This document shows, piece by piece, positions 19,209 through 29,400 of a DNA stretch of 64,000 nt; position 1 is the stretch's first letter; the number at the start of each line of letters is the position of its first letter. This DNA comes from Dictyobacter aurantiacus (GTDB lineage Bacteria; Chloroflexota; Ktedonobacteria; Ktedonobacterales; Ktedonobacteraceae), in the NCBI RefSeq assembly GCF_003967515.1, contig NZ_BIFQ01000001.1, positions 3,596,001 through 3,660,000 of the forward strand. Reading direction: 5' to 3'. The position numbers and the translations under genes are program-made. A model generated the notes under the pieces. It was not told the origin of the DNA. It worked only from the letters and a program-made list of their open reading frames with translations, and searched no databases.

Positions 19209-22200
19209 ATGAAGACGGTGGCTATAGAGGAGAGAAGGCTTAGTACATCGATGCAAAAATTGTCTCGCTACAGCATAATCGCGGCAATTGTTGCATCGAT
19301 GTTTGTTGTTCTCTCTCTGGCCTGCTTGCTTTTGTTGAATGGACTGGTGGGATTGCGGGCAGTCATCACCTGTGCGCGTGTCACGGTGCCGCTGGCTGCT
19401 TTGATCGGCTCTTTCTGGTCCTGGCAGGCATGGTACTGGTCCAGGCGTTCTCGCACACGTATCGTGATGCAAGGACGCCTGTCCTGGCTTTGTATCGCTC
19501 TGGGGCTGCTCATCCTCTGTACACGTGGGGTGGCGGAAAATATTGCCTGGTACATCCACGACGATCTATATTTTCTGCCTATCAGGTATATGATCTCTAG
19601 CCTTTTCTATCCCTTTCTCTTTACCGCCATTATCGCGTTGCCCGGAATATCCCGTTTGAGCGCCAGCAAGGTGGTGGATGTATTAATTACCACCTTCTGC
19701 CTGGCCGGTATCTGCTGGTACCTCATAACCATCTATCCGATGGTCGCACCCCCTGCTGATATGCTGGTGGGAGAGTGGCTGCCGCGCTTACGCCTCTCGA
19801 TCATTGCGCTGGCGGGGGATGTCTTTCTGCTTCTCCTCTTCTCTTACTTCTGGCAGCAGGGGGTGCGGACCAGTATGCGCCTTCCTCTGCTCTTATTGAA
19901 TGTTGGCCTGGCGTTAAATACACTGGCTGATGCTGGCGCTGGCTGGTTTGATGCCAATAGTGTGCTGTACTATCAGCACCATGTCCCCTGGATTGATGGT
20001 TGCTGGATCGCCAGCCTGCTCGTGCTGGGTTTATCGGCGCTCTACCAGTATCAGGCCCAGGCGCGGCATGCTCTGTCTGATGCGGAATTGAACATCGCGT
20101 CGGAGAACATGGCTCCTGATAAGGGAACGAGCGCCCTGGATACCGATCGCATTTGCCGTTATAAACTGCCGATACAGGGGATGTATGTGCCGCTGGCTCT
20201 GCTACTTGGTGGTCTATGTGTGTTTGAGGTGATGTATATTCATCGTCCGGCTAATGAAGGAGTGGATGGGCTTTTCACGCTTAGCTCGATTGTCGGCATG
20301 TTGATTGTGGTGCGCCACTTTTTCGCGACCCGTGAAAATGCGGCTCTGCTGCGCGAGCGCGATCAGCGTTTTCACGAGGCCGAGCAGGTGCGCAACCTGG
20401 TGGCTCAGCTGGCGGATATATTAGAACTGGATACGCTGTGTGAGCATATCATGCACGTGGTGATCGCGCAGTTTGGCTTTACCTCGGTGATGCTGCTGCT
20501 CTTAGAGGAGTATAACCAGCCGCTATCCGAGCGTTCGCACCTGCTGGTGCATACCGCGTCGCAACTGGTGCAGCCGTTGAAGTGCCGGGTGACCGGCGAT
20601 TCCATTCTCTATCAAGTAGTGGCCCAGGGCTATGAACGCGAGCTCCACTGGTCCACTTATTTGAGCGAGCTCCCCGGTGAGGTGCGCCGCTGGCAGGAGC
20701 GACAGCATATCCCTTCAATGATGTTTTTTCCCATCATCTACCAGGGACGCATCCTTGGTAGCCTGGGGGTGGCGCGCCACGTGCTGTCGCGCACCGATCT
20801 GTCAACGGCATCGATGGTGCGCAGCTATGTGGATCAGATCGCGACAGTGATCGAGCATAGCTATCTGTACCAGCAAGCGCGTGAGCGTGAGAAGTTCGCT
20901 CGGGCCATGGTCAACATCTCTACGCGCCTGAACGCGGCCGTCATTGAGCCGGTGGAGTTGAGCCAGTTGATCTGTGTCGAGGGGGCGCGTGCGCTGCATG
21001 CTGACTACGTGATCTTCTATATCAGGCGCGCTGAGGGCGTACTAGAGCCGCTGGCTATCTCTATCGATGGACAGCAAAGTAGCCAGCAGTTAAGCGAGTG
21101 GCCCTCCCTGCGCATCTCGGAATACGAGCAGGAGACGGCTCAGCCGCTTCACCCCTTCTTGCTGGAGGTCAGCCCGTATCGCAAGATGCAACTTTTGACT
21201 GAGAGCAGCCAGCATGCCATCGTTTCGCGTGACCATCATCCGGGCTCACGCCAGTTTGTGCTCAAAGCGAAATTGATTCGCCACCGTATCTATACAGCGA
21301 TCCTGGCTCCCCTGGTGACCGGTGGTCATCTGCATGGTCTGTTGATTTTTGCCAGCTCGGTACCCCTGGGCAGCAATACCGACCTCTCCTTTGATGAGTC
21401 AGACATTCCCCATGCCCAAGATTTTGTGGAGCAGGCCAGTGTGGCCTTTACCAATGCCCAGCTCTATCAGCGCTTGAGCACGGCCAATGAGCAGCTGAAG
21501 GAGCTGGATGAGATGAAAGATCAGTTTATGGTGACGGCCTCCCATGAGTTGCGGACACCGCTGACGGCTGTGCAGGGCTATATTGAGCTGATTGCCCAGT
21601 ATGATGAGACGCTTCCAGCCGAGCAGCGGCGCGAGTTCCTGCATAAAGCGCAGTTGGGATGTGAAGAGCTGGAGGTGCTGCTGCGCAATGTGATGGATGC
21701 TAGCCGCATCGAGGCTGAGACGGCCATCAAGCCAGCCTTGATCAGTCGCGTTTCGGTGCAAGAGATTCTTGAGAAGGTGCTGGTCCTGATCGAGCCGCAG
21801 GTGACGCAGGATCAGCGCCAGGTGAGCTGCAATATTCCTGCGCAGCTCTACGTCTATGCCGATCCTTTGCGCCTGCACCAGGTATTGATGAATATCAGTA
21901 CCAATGCCCTGAAGTATTCTGCTCCTGGCACCCCATTGCTGTTCTCGGCGGGGCGCTCGCCGGAACAGGACAAGATGGTCGTGATCAGCGTTACGGATAA
22001 GGGCAAAGGGATCGCTCCGCAGGATCAGACGCGTATCTTTCAACGCTTCTATCGCCTGGAAAGCGACATGAATAGCCCCATTCGAGGATCGGGGTTGGGA
22101 CTCTATATCTCCCGGCGTTTAATAGAAGCCATGGGAGGGAAGATTTGGATTGAGAGTAGAGGCGTGCCGGGAGGGGGATCTACATTCCATATACTGTTGC

Positions 22201-22211
22201 CCATGGCCTGA
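19209..22211 (+). CDS. Membrane sensor histidine kinase with GAF domains
   Basis: 1000 residues. About eight hydrophobic segments occupy residues 20-280 and two more lie near 320-370, giving an integral membrane sensor module. GAF-like domains follow at about residues 395-560 and 570-755. The HisKA phosphoacceptor motif FMVTASHELRTPLTAVQGY is at about residues 771-789, with the His near 779. The ATPase domain has the N-box (HQVLMNISTNALKYS), the G1 box VTDKGKGIAP, the F-box IFQRFYRLE and the G2 box GSGLGLYISRRL. No response regulator lies nearby, so the partner is unknown. A CGGAG sequence precedes the start. The two-domain nitrilase-like protein upstream might be a co-transcribed partner. 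Confidence 0.9.
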   Translation: MKTVAIEERRLSTSMQKLSRYSIIAAIVASMFVVLSLACLLLLNGLVGLRAVITCARVTVPLAALIGSFWSWQAWYWSRRSRTRIVMQGRLSWLCIALGLLILCTRGVAENIAWYIHDDLYFLPIRYMISSLFYPFLFTAIIALPGISRLSASKVVDVLITTFCLAGICWYLITIYPMVAPPADMLVGEWLPRLRLSIIALAGDVFLLLLFSYFWQQGVRTSMRLPLLLLNVGLALNTLADAGAGWFDANSVLYYQHHVPWIDGCWIASLLVLGLSALYQYQAQARHALSDAELNIASENMAPDKGTSALDTDRICRYKLPIQGMYVPLALLLGGLCVFEVMYIHRPANEGVDGLFTLSSIVGMLIVVRHFFATRENAALLRERDQRFHEAEQVRNLVAQLADILELDTLCEHIMHVVIAQFGFTSVMLLLLEEYNQPLSERSHLLVHTASQLVQPLKCRVTGDSILYQVVAQGYERELHWSTYLSELPGEVRRWQERQHIPSMMFFPIIYQGRILGSLGVARHVLSRTDLSTASMVRSYVDQIATVIEHSYLYQQAREREKFARAMVNISTRLNAAVIEPVELSQLICVEGARALHADYVIFYIRRAEGVLEPLAISIDGQQSSQQLSEWPSLRISEYEQETAQPLHPFLLEVSPYRKMQLLTESSQHAIVSRDHHPGSRQFVLKAKLIRHRIYTAILAPLVTGGHLHGLLIFASSVPLGSNTDLSFDESDIPHAQDFVEQASVAFTNAQLYQRLSTANEQLKELDEMKDQFMVTASHELRTPLTAVQGYIELIAQYDETLPAEQRREFLHKAQLGCEELEVLLRNVMDASRIEAETAIKPALISRVSVQEILEKVLVLIEPQVTQDQRQVSCNIPAQLYVYADPLRLHQVLMNISTNALKYSAPGTPLLFSAGRSPEQDKMVVISVTDKGKGIAPQDQTRIFQRFYRLESDMNSPIRGSGLGLYISRRLIEAMGGKIWIESRGVPGGGSTFHILLPMA

Positions 22212-22232
22212 TAGAAGTTCGTGACTACTTTA

Positions 22233-22397
22233 CTACTTTTTGTTGCTGCTGGCCGCTGCTTCGGCCTGTTTCTTTACCAGTAAGGGTGCGTGCTGTTCGC
22301 AGAAGCGGAAGCTGCGTCCGCCAGCCAATAACTGGGCGTAGGCGGCTGGCTCGCCGCAGGTGTCGCAGCGCCCTACATGTGTTTTAACTGCCTTCAT
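22233..22397 (-). CDS. Small zinc-ribbon-like protein
   Basis: 54 residues from the ATG at 22397, with AGGAGG about 13 bases upstream; a GTG at 22442 would add 15 residues without family support. It contains CDTCGEPAAY and FCEQHAP, a CxxC plus Cys-x-x-His pattern suited to one zinc site, and a Lys/Ala-rich tail. No function is assignable. It converges on the sensor kinase gene, 21 bases after its stop. Confidence 0.6.
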   Translation of the reverse strand: MKAVKTHVGRCDTCGEPAAYAQLLAGGRSFRFCEQHAPLLVKKQAEAAASSNKK

Positions 22398-22764
22398 ATC
22401 GAAATGAAAACCTCCTCGTGCGGTTGGATTATGTATAACCACCGATATCAGAATATATTCAAGCTAGAAGCATAGATCACTTTTATGATACCACAAAATG
22501 AGGGGAAGTAGGTCTTACTCTTGTCACCCTGGGGGCACGTGAGCGCCCCCGCACGCGCGTCCGCTACGCGGCCGCACCGGTTTTTAAGTTGGTACATGTG
22601 GCGCGCATCCGCGCGCCACATGTACCAACTTAAAACGGACTCTGAGTCCCACAGGGCTCACACATCGATTTAGTATGTGTTGGTGCATCGGGTGAGTGGA
22701 TGTGCATGTCATGTACCAACTTAAAACGGACTCTGAACCCCGCGGGACTCACACATCGATTTAG

Positions 22765-24231
22765 CTCGACTTTGTACATTTCCAACTAAAAACAGGCGGC
22801 AAACAGTAGCCGATCAAGCACGGATGACCCGAGCAGTCTGACAGCAGGGTCACGGGCAGCTGTCAGATTGATTTGCTGCTTCCAGATCTGCACACGAATG
22901 GTGGCCAACACATCATGGAAGGTCGCTTCTGATTTGTGGTACCAGGCCGTATACTCTGGTGTGATCGGCTCACGCTTCTGCAGATGCGTTCCCATCAGGG
23001 TGAGCAAACTGTAGGTGCCTAAGAGCAGCGGCGTGCTGCGCTCAATCGCGGTATCAGACCACTGTCGTTGGGTTTGAAACCCCAAATGGGCACGTGTTTG
23101 CTCAAAGGTGGTTTCAATGCTCCAGCGGAGCATGAACGTGAGGATGATCGTGAGCGGGCTGACGTGTTGATCTGTACACAACAACGCTTTGGGTTCCTGC
23201 TTGCCCTCTGGATCTCGGATGAGGACCCAGCGAATGGGCAAGGGGGGCTGTTTGGCCCGATGCCACCATGCCGTTCCACTGCACCACTGCATGCGGCGCC
23301 CTCCTTGCCCATACCAGGGGATCACCTGCTCTTCCCATTGCGTACAGGGATCGTGCAGCACCTCGCTGAGCTTGGCTTGCCGTTTGCCCACTTTGCGTGG
23401 TTTGCCCCCTTTGGGCAACTGCTCAGGTGGGGGGAGGGGATCATGAAACGCGCTATCGAACTGGCAGGGAGTGATCAAGCGGACCGACCGTTTGGCACAG
23501 TGCAGTCCAAACGCCAGGCAGTTGTAGGCTCCATCACCCACCACCCAGATCTCGCGATCGGGAAGCCAGCGATGCAACAGACTGATCATCTGCCCCGCCC
23601 ACATGGCAATCGTTTTGTGCCGCTTGCCAGTGTGCTCGCTGACGGCTGGAGTGGTGCTCAGGACTGCGAGAAAGGGCAAGGTCCAGGGGTGCTGACTCCA
23701 GGCGGGCGTGCAAACGACTCCCATCACGATCCAGCGCAACCCACTGCTACTCACCGTTTTCTTGCGACTGGAGCGGACGCTATCACGATAATGACCCCGT
23801 TTGCTGATCATGGGACCCCAGCGTCGCTCCAGCGTTTCATCAATCACGATGTGAATGGGGGCTCCCTTGGGCAGCAAGGTCTCGACGATGAGTAGCAACA
23901 AACACCGACTGGCCGCCAGAGGAGACCACCGCGCGCGATTGAGCACGTGATGATAGCTACTCCAGTGCTCGTTCCCCTGCTCCCCGCTGAAACGCAACGC
24001 GCTACAGACGGTGCGAGGACCATGAGCGAGCAGGGTTCCTGTCAATAACGTCATTAACTTTCTCCAAGTCGGAGCGGTAAACAATGGCCGAAAGGGGGCC
24101 ACAACGGCTATAATGGTTTCTGGTACGGGCATGACAGCCTCCGTGGTAAGAGAACTTTTTGCTAGATCGTTCTATCTTACCTTCACGGGGGCCTCATGCC
24201 TGCCTTTTTAGCAAAAATGTACAAAGTCGAG
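22765..24231 (-). mobile_element. 1467-bp DDE insertion sequence (IS4/IS701-like)
   Basis: Perfect 15-bp terminal inverted repeats CTCGACTTTGTACAT are flanked by the 5-bp direct repeat TTTAG (22760-22764 and 24232-24236). Removing the IS and one TTTAG restores the 91-bp repeat unit seen next to it, which confirms the boundaries. It carries one transposase on the minus strand. Clean ends and duplication suggest a recent insertion. Confidence 0.92.
22786..24132 (-). CDS. DDE transposase of the 1467-bp IS
   Basis: 448 residues filling the IS. Visible parts of the DDE RNase H-like core are IVIDETLERRWGPMISKRGH (first Asp), WVVGDGAYNCLAFG (second Asp) and LRWSIETTFEQTRAHLGFQ (Glu in the C-terminal Trp-x-Ile-Glu helix). 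This pattern fits the IS4/IS701 grouping; the 5-bp TTTAG duplication does not settle which. The frame is intact with the stop 22 bases inside the IS end, so the element may be active. Confidence 0.88.
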   Translation of the reverse strand: MPVPETIIAVVAPFRPLFTAPTWRKLMTLLTGTLLAHGPRTVCSALRFSGEQGNEHWSSYHHVLNRARWSPLAASRCLLLLIVETLLPKGAPIHIVIDETLERRWGPMISKRGHYRDSVRSSRKKTVSSSGLRWIVMGVVCTPAWSQHPWTLPFLAVLSTTPAVSEHTGKRHKTIAMWAGQMISLLHRWLPDREIWVVGDGAYNCLAFGLHCAKRSVRLITPCQFDSAFHDPLPPPEQLPKGGKPRKVGKRQAKLSEVLHDPCTQWEEQVIPWYGQGGRRMQWCSGTAWWHRAKQPPLPIRWVLIRDPEGKQEPKALLCTDQHVSPLTIILTFMLRWSIETTFEQTRAHLGFQTQRQWSDTAIERSTPLLLGTYSLLTLMGTHLQKREPITPEYTAWYHKSEATFHDVLATIRVQIWKQQINLTAARDPAVRLLGSSVLDRLLFAACF

Positions 24232-24453
24232 TTTAGTATGTGTCAGTGCATCGGGTGAGTGGGATGTGCACGTCATGTGCCAACTTAAAACGGACTCTGA
24301 GCCCCGCGGGACTCACACATCGATTTAGTATGTGTTGGTGCATCGGGTGCGCATAAGCGCACCCGATGCACCAACACATACTAAATCCAAGGCGGCCGCG
24401 TAGCGGACGCGCGTGTGGGGGTGCTCACGCGCCCCCAGGGTGACAGGAGTAAG

Positions 24454-25018
24454 GCAACATGCCACATGTTGTCTTATGTAAGACTTTGACGATTTTCTTC
24501 TCTATTAATAGCTCTTAATGGAGATATGACGGAATCAGGTGAGCCTGTGAAGGGGGTTCAGGCGCGTAACGCGCTGTTAAGCCTCATCAAAGAGCGTGTA
24601 AAGCGACTGCAGGTATACTGTCTTCAGTGGTGAGCAATGAGCAATGGGGTGCCAATCAGTTCTGTTGAGCGAGCCTCCGGATATGGAGATGACGCGGGAT
24701 GCCGGAATGGTGTGTTGAGCCAGGCTCCATGCGTTCCGTTCCTTCCTTGCTGCGTCCCGTTGACGTTGCAGGCTTGTTCCAGACAAATCGTTGGTTGTTG
24801 CTCCCACAAAAGATAACCCTCAAGTGGGAACGTTGTTCTGGCGGCGTGACTGCTTGAATTCCTTGTCTCCCCCCACCAAACGGAGAAGAGATGGGTACGA
24901 GTATTGGCGTGCTCATCTCTTCTCCGTTTTTTGGATACCCTCTTTATGATCCCTGTGGCGTCTTCTTGCGGAAACACTTTAAATGGTTAGAAGAACTGTG
25001 GAGGGATCATCTTTCGTT
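24454..25018 (+). other. Long gene-free leader of the photolyase gene, possible structured RNA
   Basis: No supported coding frame in 565 bases. The segment from about 24640 to the terminator has several short hairpins (for example CTCC, GGATAT, GGAG) and a C/T-rich stretch. A strong terminator ends at 24930. The region may be an independent small RNA or a leader that attenuates the photolyase gene. It does not match SRP RNA, tmRNA, RNase P RNA or a riboswitch that I recognise. Confidence 0.4.
24878..24932 (+). terminator. Strong intrinsic terminator 87 bases upstream of the photolyase start
   Basis: A 16-bp perfect stem (AAACGGAGAAGAGATG at 24878-24893 with 24914-24929), 20-base loop and six Ts at 24927-24932. 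No gene ends just upstream on this strand, so it terminates a non-coding transcript or works as an attenuator. Confidence 0.8.
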
Positions 25019-26431
25019 ATGATCGATATCGGCTCTTTTTTCGCGCGAGATGAGCGCGTACAGATCTATCGTCCGGGCGATTGCGCGGAGCAGGGAAGAT
25101 ATGTGCTGTACTGGATGCAGCATTCGCAGCGCGGACATGACAATCCGGCGCTGAACGCGGCGATCGCGCTGGGAAATCAGCTCAAGCTACCTGTGGTGGT
25201 CCTGTTTGTGCTGACGGAGTATCCGGCGGCCAATCTACGTCACTATACCTTTATGCTGGAGGGTCTGGCGGTTACCGCGAGAGACCTGCGTGGACGTGGT
25301 ACGCCGTTGATCATTCGGCATGGCGATCCAGCGCGTGAGGTGACGCGCCTGGCGCGCGAGCTGTCTGTGGCGGCGGTTATCTGCGATCAATGTGAGCTGC
25401 GTACCCCACGGGGCTGGCGTAAAGAGGTGCAGGAACGGCTGCAGGTGCCGTTCGCCTGCGTGGATGGCGATGTGGTAGTGCCCTCAAAGTTTTTCCCCAA
25501 AGCCGAGTACGCTGCCCGTACGCTACGTCCCAAGATCGAGCGCCTGCTGCCAACCTATCTGCAGCCGGTGGTGGATGCCTCACCGACGCACAAACTGTCC
25601 AAACCTCCCTGCGATTCGGGGCGGACGGATAATCCCCTGGCGTATCTGGAGCAGTTGAAGATTGATCGCAGTGTCGAGCCTTCCACATTGATGCACGGGG
25701 GACAGAGCGAGGGCCGTAAGGCGGTACAGCGTCTGCTCCACGAGCGTCTGTACTACTACTCGGAGCGCCGCAACGATCCTTTACAGGCCGGCACCAGCGA
25801 GATCTCGCCGTACCTGCACTTTGGTCAGCTCTCTGTGCAGCAGTTGGCCTGGGATGTGGAGCAGTATGAGCCGCCAGAGACGGGGAGCGCGAAGGTCGAT
25901 ATTACCGGTGGACGCGCGGCCTACCTGGAGGAACTGATCGTACGCCGCGAACTGGCTATCAATTTCGCCTGGCATAATCTTCACTATGATACGCTGGCGG
26001 GCTGTCCCGACTGGGGTATCAAGACGTTGCGCAAGCATCAGCAGGATCCACGCGAGTGGCTCTATACGCGCGATGAGCTTGAGCATGCCCGTACCCATGA
26101 TGAGCTGTGGAACGCGAGCCAGCTGGAGATGGCGCGTACCGGTCGCATGCACGGCTACATGCGCATGTACTGGGGCAAGAAGATTCTTGAGTGGAGCGAG
26201 ACGCCGGAGGAGGCCTTTGCCTGCGCGGTCTATCTCAATGATAAGTATGAGCTGGACGGCCGCGATGCCAACGGCTACGTCGGCATCAGCTGGGCCATTG
26301 GCGGCCTGCACGATCGGCCCTGGAAGGAGCGCCCGATCTTTGGCCTCGTGCGCTATATGTCCGCTGAGGGCCTGAAGCGTAAATTCGATACCGCCGGCTA
26401 TATCGCCAAATACGGCAAACATCCCGCATAG
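25019..26431 (+). CDS. Class II CPD deoxyribodipyrimidine photolyase
   Basis: Uses blue or near-UV light and FADH- to split cyclobutane pyrimidine dimers. The N-terminal antenna domain contains YVLYWMQHSQRGHDNPAL. The FAD-binding half carries class II hallmarks: ELWNASQLEMARTGRMHGYMRMYWGKKILEW, then YLNDKYELDGRDANGYVGISWAIGG and a C-terminal KRKFD. Its 470 residues are a usual length. GGAGGG lies 13 bases before the ATG at 25019; an ATG at 24983 adds 12 residues but has a weaker SD. Its stop codon lies inside a perfect palindrome shared with the convergent CHAT-Clp gene. Confidence 0.93.
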   Translation: MIDIGSFFARDERVQIYRPGDCAEQGRYVLYWMQHSQRGHDNPALNAAIALGNQLKLPVVVLFVLTEYPAANLRHYTFMLEGLAVTARDLRGRGTPLIIRHGDPAREVTRLARELSVAAVICDQCELRTPRGWRKEVQERLQVPFACVDGDVVVPSKFFPKAEYAARTLRPKIERLLPTYLQPVVDASPTHKLSKPPCDSGRTDNPLAYLEQLKIDRSVEPSTLMHGGQSEGRKAVQRLLHERLYYYSERRNDPLQAGTSEISPYLHFGQLSVQQLAWDVEQYEPPETGSAKVDITGGRAAYLEELIVRRELAINFAWHNLHYDTLAGCPDWGIKTLRKHQQDPREWLYTRDELEHARTHDELWNASQLEMARTGRMHGYMRMYWGKKILEWSETPEEAFACAVYLNDKYELDGRDANGYVGISWAIGGLHDRPWKERPIFGLVRYMSAEGLKRKFDTAGYIAKYGKHPA

Positions 26432-26451
26432 GTCCGGACCTATGCGGGATG
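26420..26451. terminator. Loop-less 32-bp palindrome overlapping the photolyase stop
   Basis: The arm CATCCCGCATAGGTCC (26420-26435) is exactly complementary to 26436-26451. It includes the photolyase stop (26429-26431) and ends 4 bases before the CHAT-Clp stop on the other strand. A shared convergent terminator is likely. Confidence 0.65.
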
Positions 26452-26454
26452 GGG

Positions 26455-29400
26455 TTATGTTTGGGCTTCGACGTGGGCGTCGACGGGGACTTCGACGCGG
26501 GCGGATGGTTCGCGGATGTCGATTTCGAGCTTGCCGTCGATGGCGCTGACGTGTACTTCTCCGTTCTGGGGAATGTTGGCCAGCAGGATACGCAGGCTCA
26601 GGGGAACCGTCAGGAGCCGCTCGATGACGCGGCGCAGGGGGCGCGCCCCCTGGGTCTGGCTGAAGCCTTCTTTGCAGAGCAGGTCGATGGCGCTGTCGTC
26701 GGCGTGCAGGATCAGCCCTTGCTCCAGCAGCCGGGCCGCCAGTTCGTTGATCTGCAGGCGCGTAATCGAGTGCGTCTGCTCCTGGTTGAGCGGATGGAAG
26801 ATGACGACGTCATCGATGCGGTTGAGAAATTCCGGTCGGAAGGTCTCGCGCAGACGATCCATCAGCCGATCGCGCTGCATCTCTTCGGCGGTCCCCTTGA
26901 TGCTGGCACGGAATCCGCTGGGCATTGAGCGTCCCAGCATGTCTGTTCCGACATTCGAGGTCATGATCCAGATGGCGTGCTGTGCGTCTACGGTATGCCC
27001 CTGGGCGTCCGTCAGGCGACCAGCATCAAAGACCTGCAGGAACAGGTCGAAGACCTCGGGATGAGCCTTTTCCAGCTCATCGAGCAGGACCACGCAGTGT
27101 GGTCGTCGTCGTAGCTTGCCCGTCAATTGACCTTCCTGGTCGTAGCCTACATAGCCAGGAGGGGCACCGATCATGCGCGAGACGGAATGCTTCTCCATGT
27201 ACTCCGACATATCAACGCGGATCAGGTGCTCATCGGACCCGAAGACCTCGGCGGCCAGCGCGCGCGCCAGCTCTGTTTTGCCAACGCCGGTTGGCCCCAG
27301 GAACATGAATACACCGGCGGGACGGTTGCGCGGCTTGAGGCCCGCCCGTGATACCTGGATCGCCTGGGCCACGCGCTTGACCGCTTCATCCTGGCCGATC
27401 ACGCGCGATTTGAGGCGCGATTCCAGACTGAGCAGGCGGTCGCGCTCTTCGCGGCCGGGGGCCCGCACCGGGATGCCGGTACGCGATGAGATGATCTCCG
27501 CGATCATGGCGGCGGTAATTACTGGCTGCGCGCCGATCTCATCCAGATCATCCTGTTGCTGTGATTCATCTTCAATGGAGAAGACGCGTGCCTGTGAACA
27601 GGCCTCGTCGAGCACGCTACAGGCTTTGTCAGGCAGGCGCAGATTGGGTAGGTATTGCACCGAGAGATGGACCGCGGCCTGCAGGGCCTCGTCGGTGATC
27701 GAGGCATGGTGATGCTCCTCGTAGAGGTCGCGCATCCCCTGCAGGATGACCAGCGCGTCCTCCGGAGATGGTTCCTCGATCAGGATCGGGCGCAGGCGGC
27801 GCTCCATGGCGGCGTCCTTCTCGATCAGGCGATATTCCTGTGGGGTGGTGGCGCCGATGCAACGCAGGCGGCCGCCCGCCAGGGCTGGTTTGAGGATGCC
27901 TGCGGCATCGATGCTGCCGTCGGCCGCGCGTCCGGTCCCGATCAACAGGTGCATCTCGTCGATGAAGAGGATAATATTGCCGCCGGTCTCGGCCTCCTCC
28001 AATACCTTCAGCAGGCGCTCTTCAAATTCGCCACGATACTTGGTGCCCGCGACCAGGGAACTGGCGGAGAGCTCGATCAGGCGCTTGCCGCGCAGTTCCG
28101 GTGGCACCTTGCCATCGACGATGCGCTGAGCCAGTCCTGCGACAATCGTGGTTTTACCCACGCCTGAGTCGCCGATCAGAATGGGGTTGTTGCGGTCCTT
28201 GAGCATCAGGGTCTGCATCAGCTGACGTAGCTCTTTTTCGCGACCGATCAGGGGAGGCAGCTGCTTGTTGCTGGCCTGCTTCGTCAGGTCGCGGCCCAGT
28301 TTTTCCAGGGCCGAGTTGCTGCCTTTGGCGATGGCCTCGGGATTGATCGCGCCCTGTAGCTCATCGGCGGCGCGCTCCTGATTCGAGGTAGCCGATGGGA
28401 CCAGTTCGAGCAGCGCGTGGGCATTGCTGGTCAGGATCATCTCGATGAGCTGGGTGGGATTGATGCCCAGTTTGGTGAGCAGCTCGTGTGTCACCCCATC
28501 ACCTTCGCTTAAGACCGCCTGGGCGATGGCCCGCTCATCTACCGAGGATGAGCCCGCGTTGATGGCGTTACTCTCGGCCGTCTGTAAAATTTCTTTGCAG
28601 CGCCGGGTCGGAAGGATAGGTGTATCGCTGGTGGCTTTACCCGAGCCCAGGGCCAGGCGAATGACGTCGCGTACCTGTTTGGGTGAGAAGCCCAGGCTGC
28701 GCAGGGCATCCTGCGTACAGCCTCCATCCAGTTTGGTGAGGGCGATAAAGAGGTGCGGCGTCCCCAGATAGTCCTTATGCATGCGGCGTGCCTCGTTCAG
28801 CGCGAACTCGAGCACTGCCTTCATGAAGCGGCGGTCGGGTGAGTTGCCCGAGGAGAGCAGGGGCGACATCAACTGGCTATCGTCGAACGGATCAATATGC
28901 TGCTCAAACTGCCGCTCCTTATTCGAGAGCGTGCTTACTACCAGGCGTTGGGTTGGATCGCCATACAGCACAAATGAGAGCCAGGAGGTATCGTCGCTAT
29001 AGTGCTGAGCCATAGCGATGCGCGCCCGGCGCATGGCCTCACCCAGGGTGACACCATCGGCGATATCCTGGTAGAAGAGCATCATGAACTCGCGGGCCTT
29101 ACTGGCCGGTATCGGCCAGCGTTGTACCACTACGGAGCCCGCGCCAGCCGCCAGAATGGAGCCGGCCAGCCGTTCCATCTGCTCATCGCGATCCAGTATA
29201 TTGTGTTGCGCGCCCGTGGCATTGCGGTTGGCGCGCTCTTCTTCGTGATAGCTGAGAAATACCAGTGGATGCTTTGGCAGTCCCTGCAGGAGTTGCTCCA
29301 GGGCGCCTTTATCCAGTTGAGCGTTACCAGCCAGCGCCAGGGCCGGCTCATTATCCGCCGTATTCACCGGGAGCGGGCCAGCGTAATGCAGCACATGGGG

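Larger units (their letters stand above)
22514..24453. repeat. Composite repeat with 62-bp terminal inverted repeats, interrupted by an IS (locus 3)
   Basis: The outer 62 bases (22514-22575 and 24392-24453) are inverted repeats differing at four positions. They start CTTACTC, include a G/C hairpin (GGGGGC, GCCCCC) and end with GCGTCCGCTACGCGGCCGC. Inside each end is a long palindrome: 25 bp at 22582-22635 (loop ATCC), and another ending at about 24384 containing GGTGCATCGGGTGCGC. Between them are 91-bp direct repeats (starts near 22620 and 22711, resumed at 24275). A 1467-bp IS sits inside one unit. Without the IS the element would be about 470 bp. No flanking target duplication is evident. 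Confidence 0.8.

Noticed and set aside
24640..24935. SRP RNA or other housekeeping RNA
   Set aside because: The conserved GGAAGG-type apical loop context, tmRNA ends and RNase P core are not found; only an unspecific C/T-rich stretch was seen.
24624..24977. Minus-strand frame of 117 codons in the photolyase leader
   Set aside because: No SD or domain, and it runs through a strong terminator.
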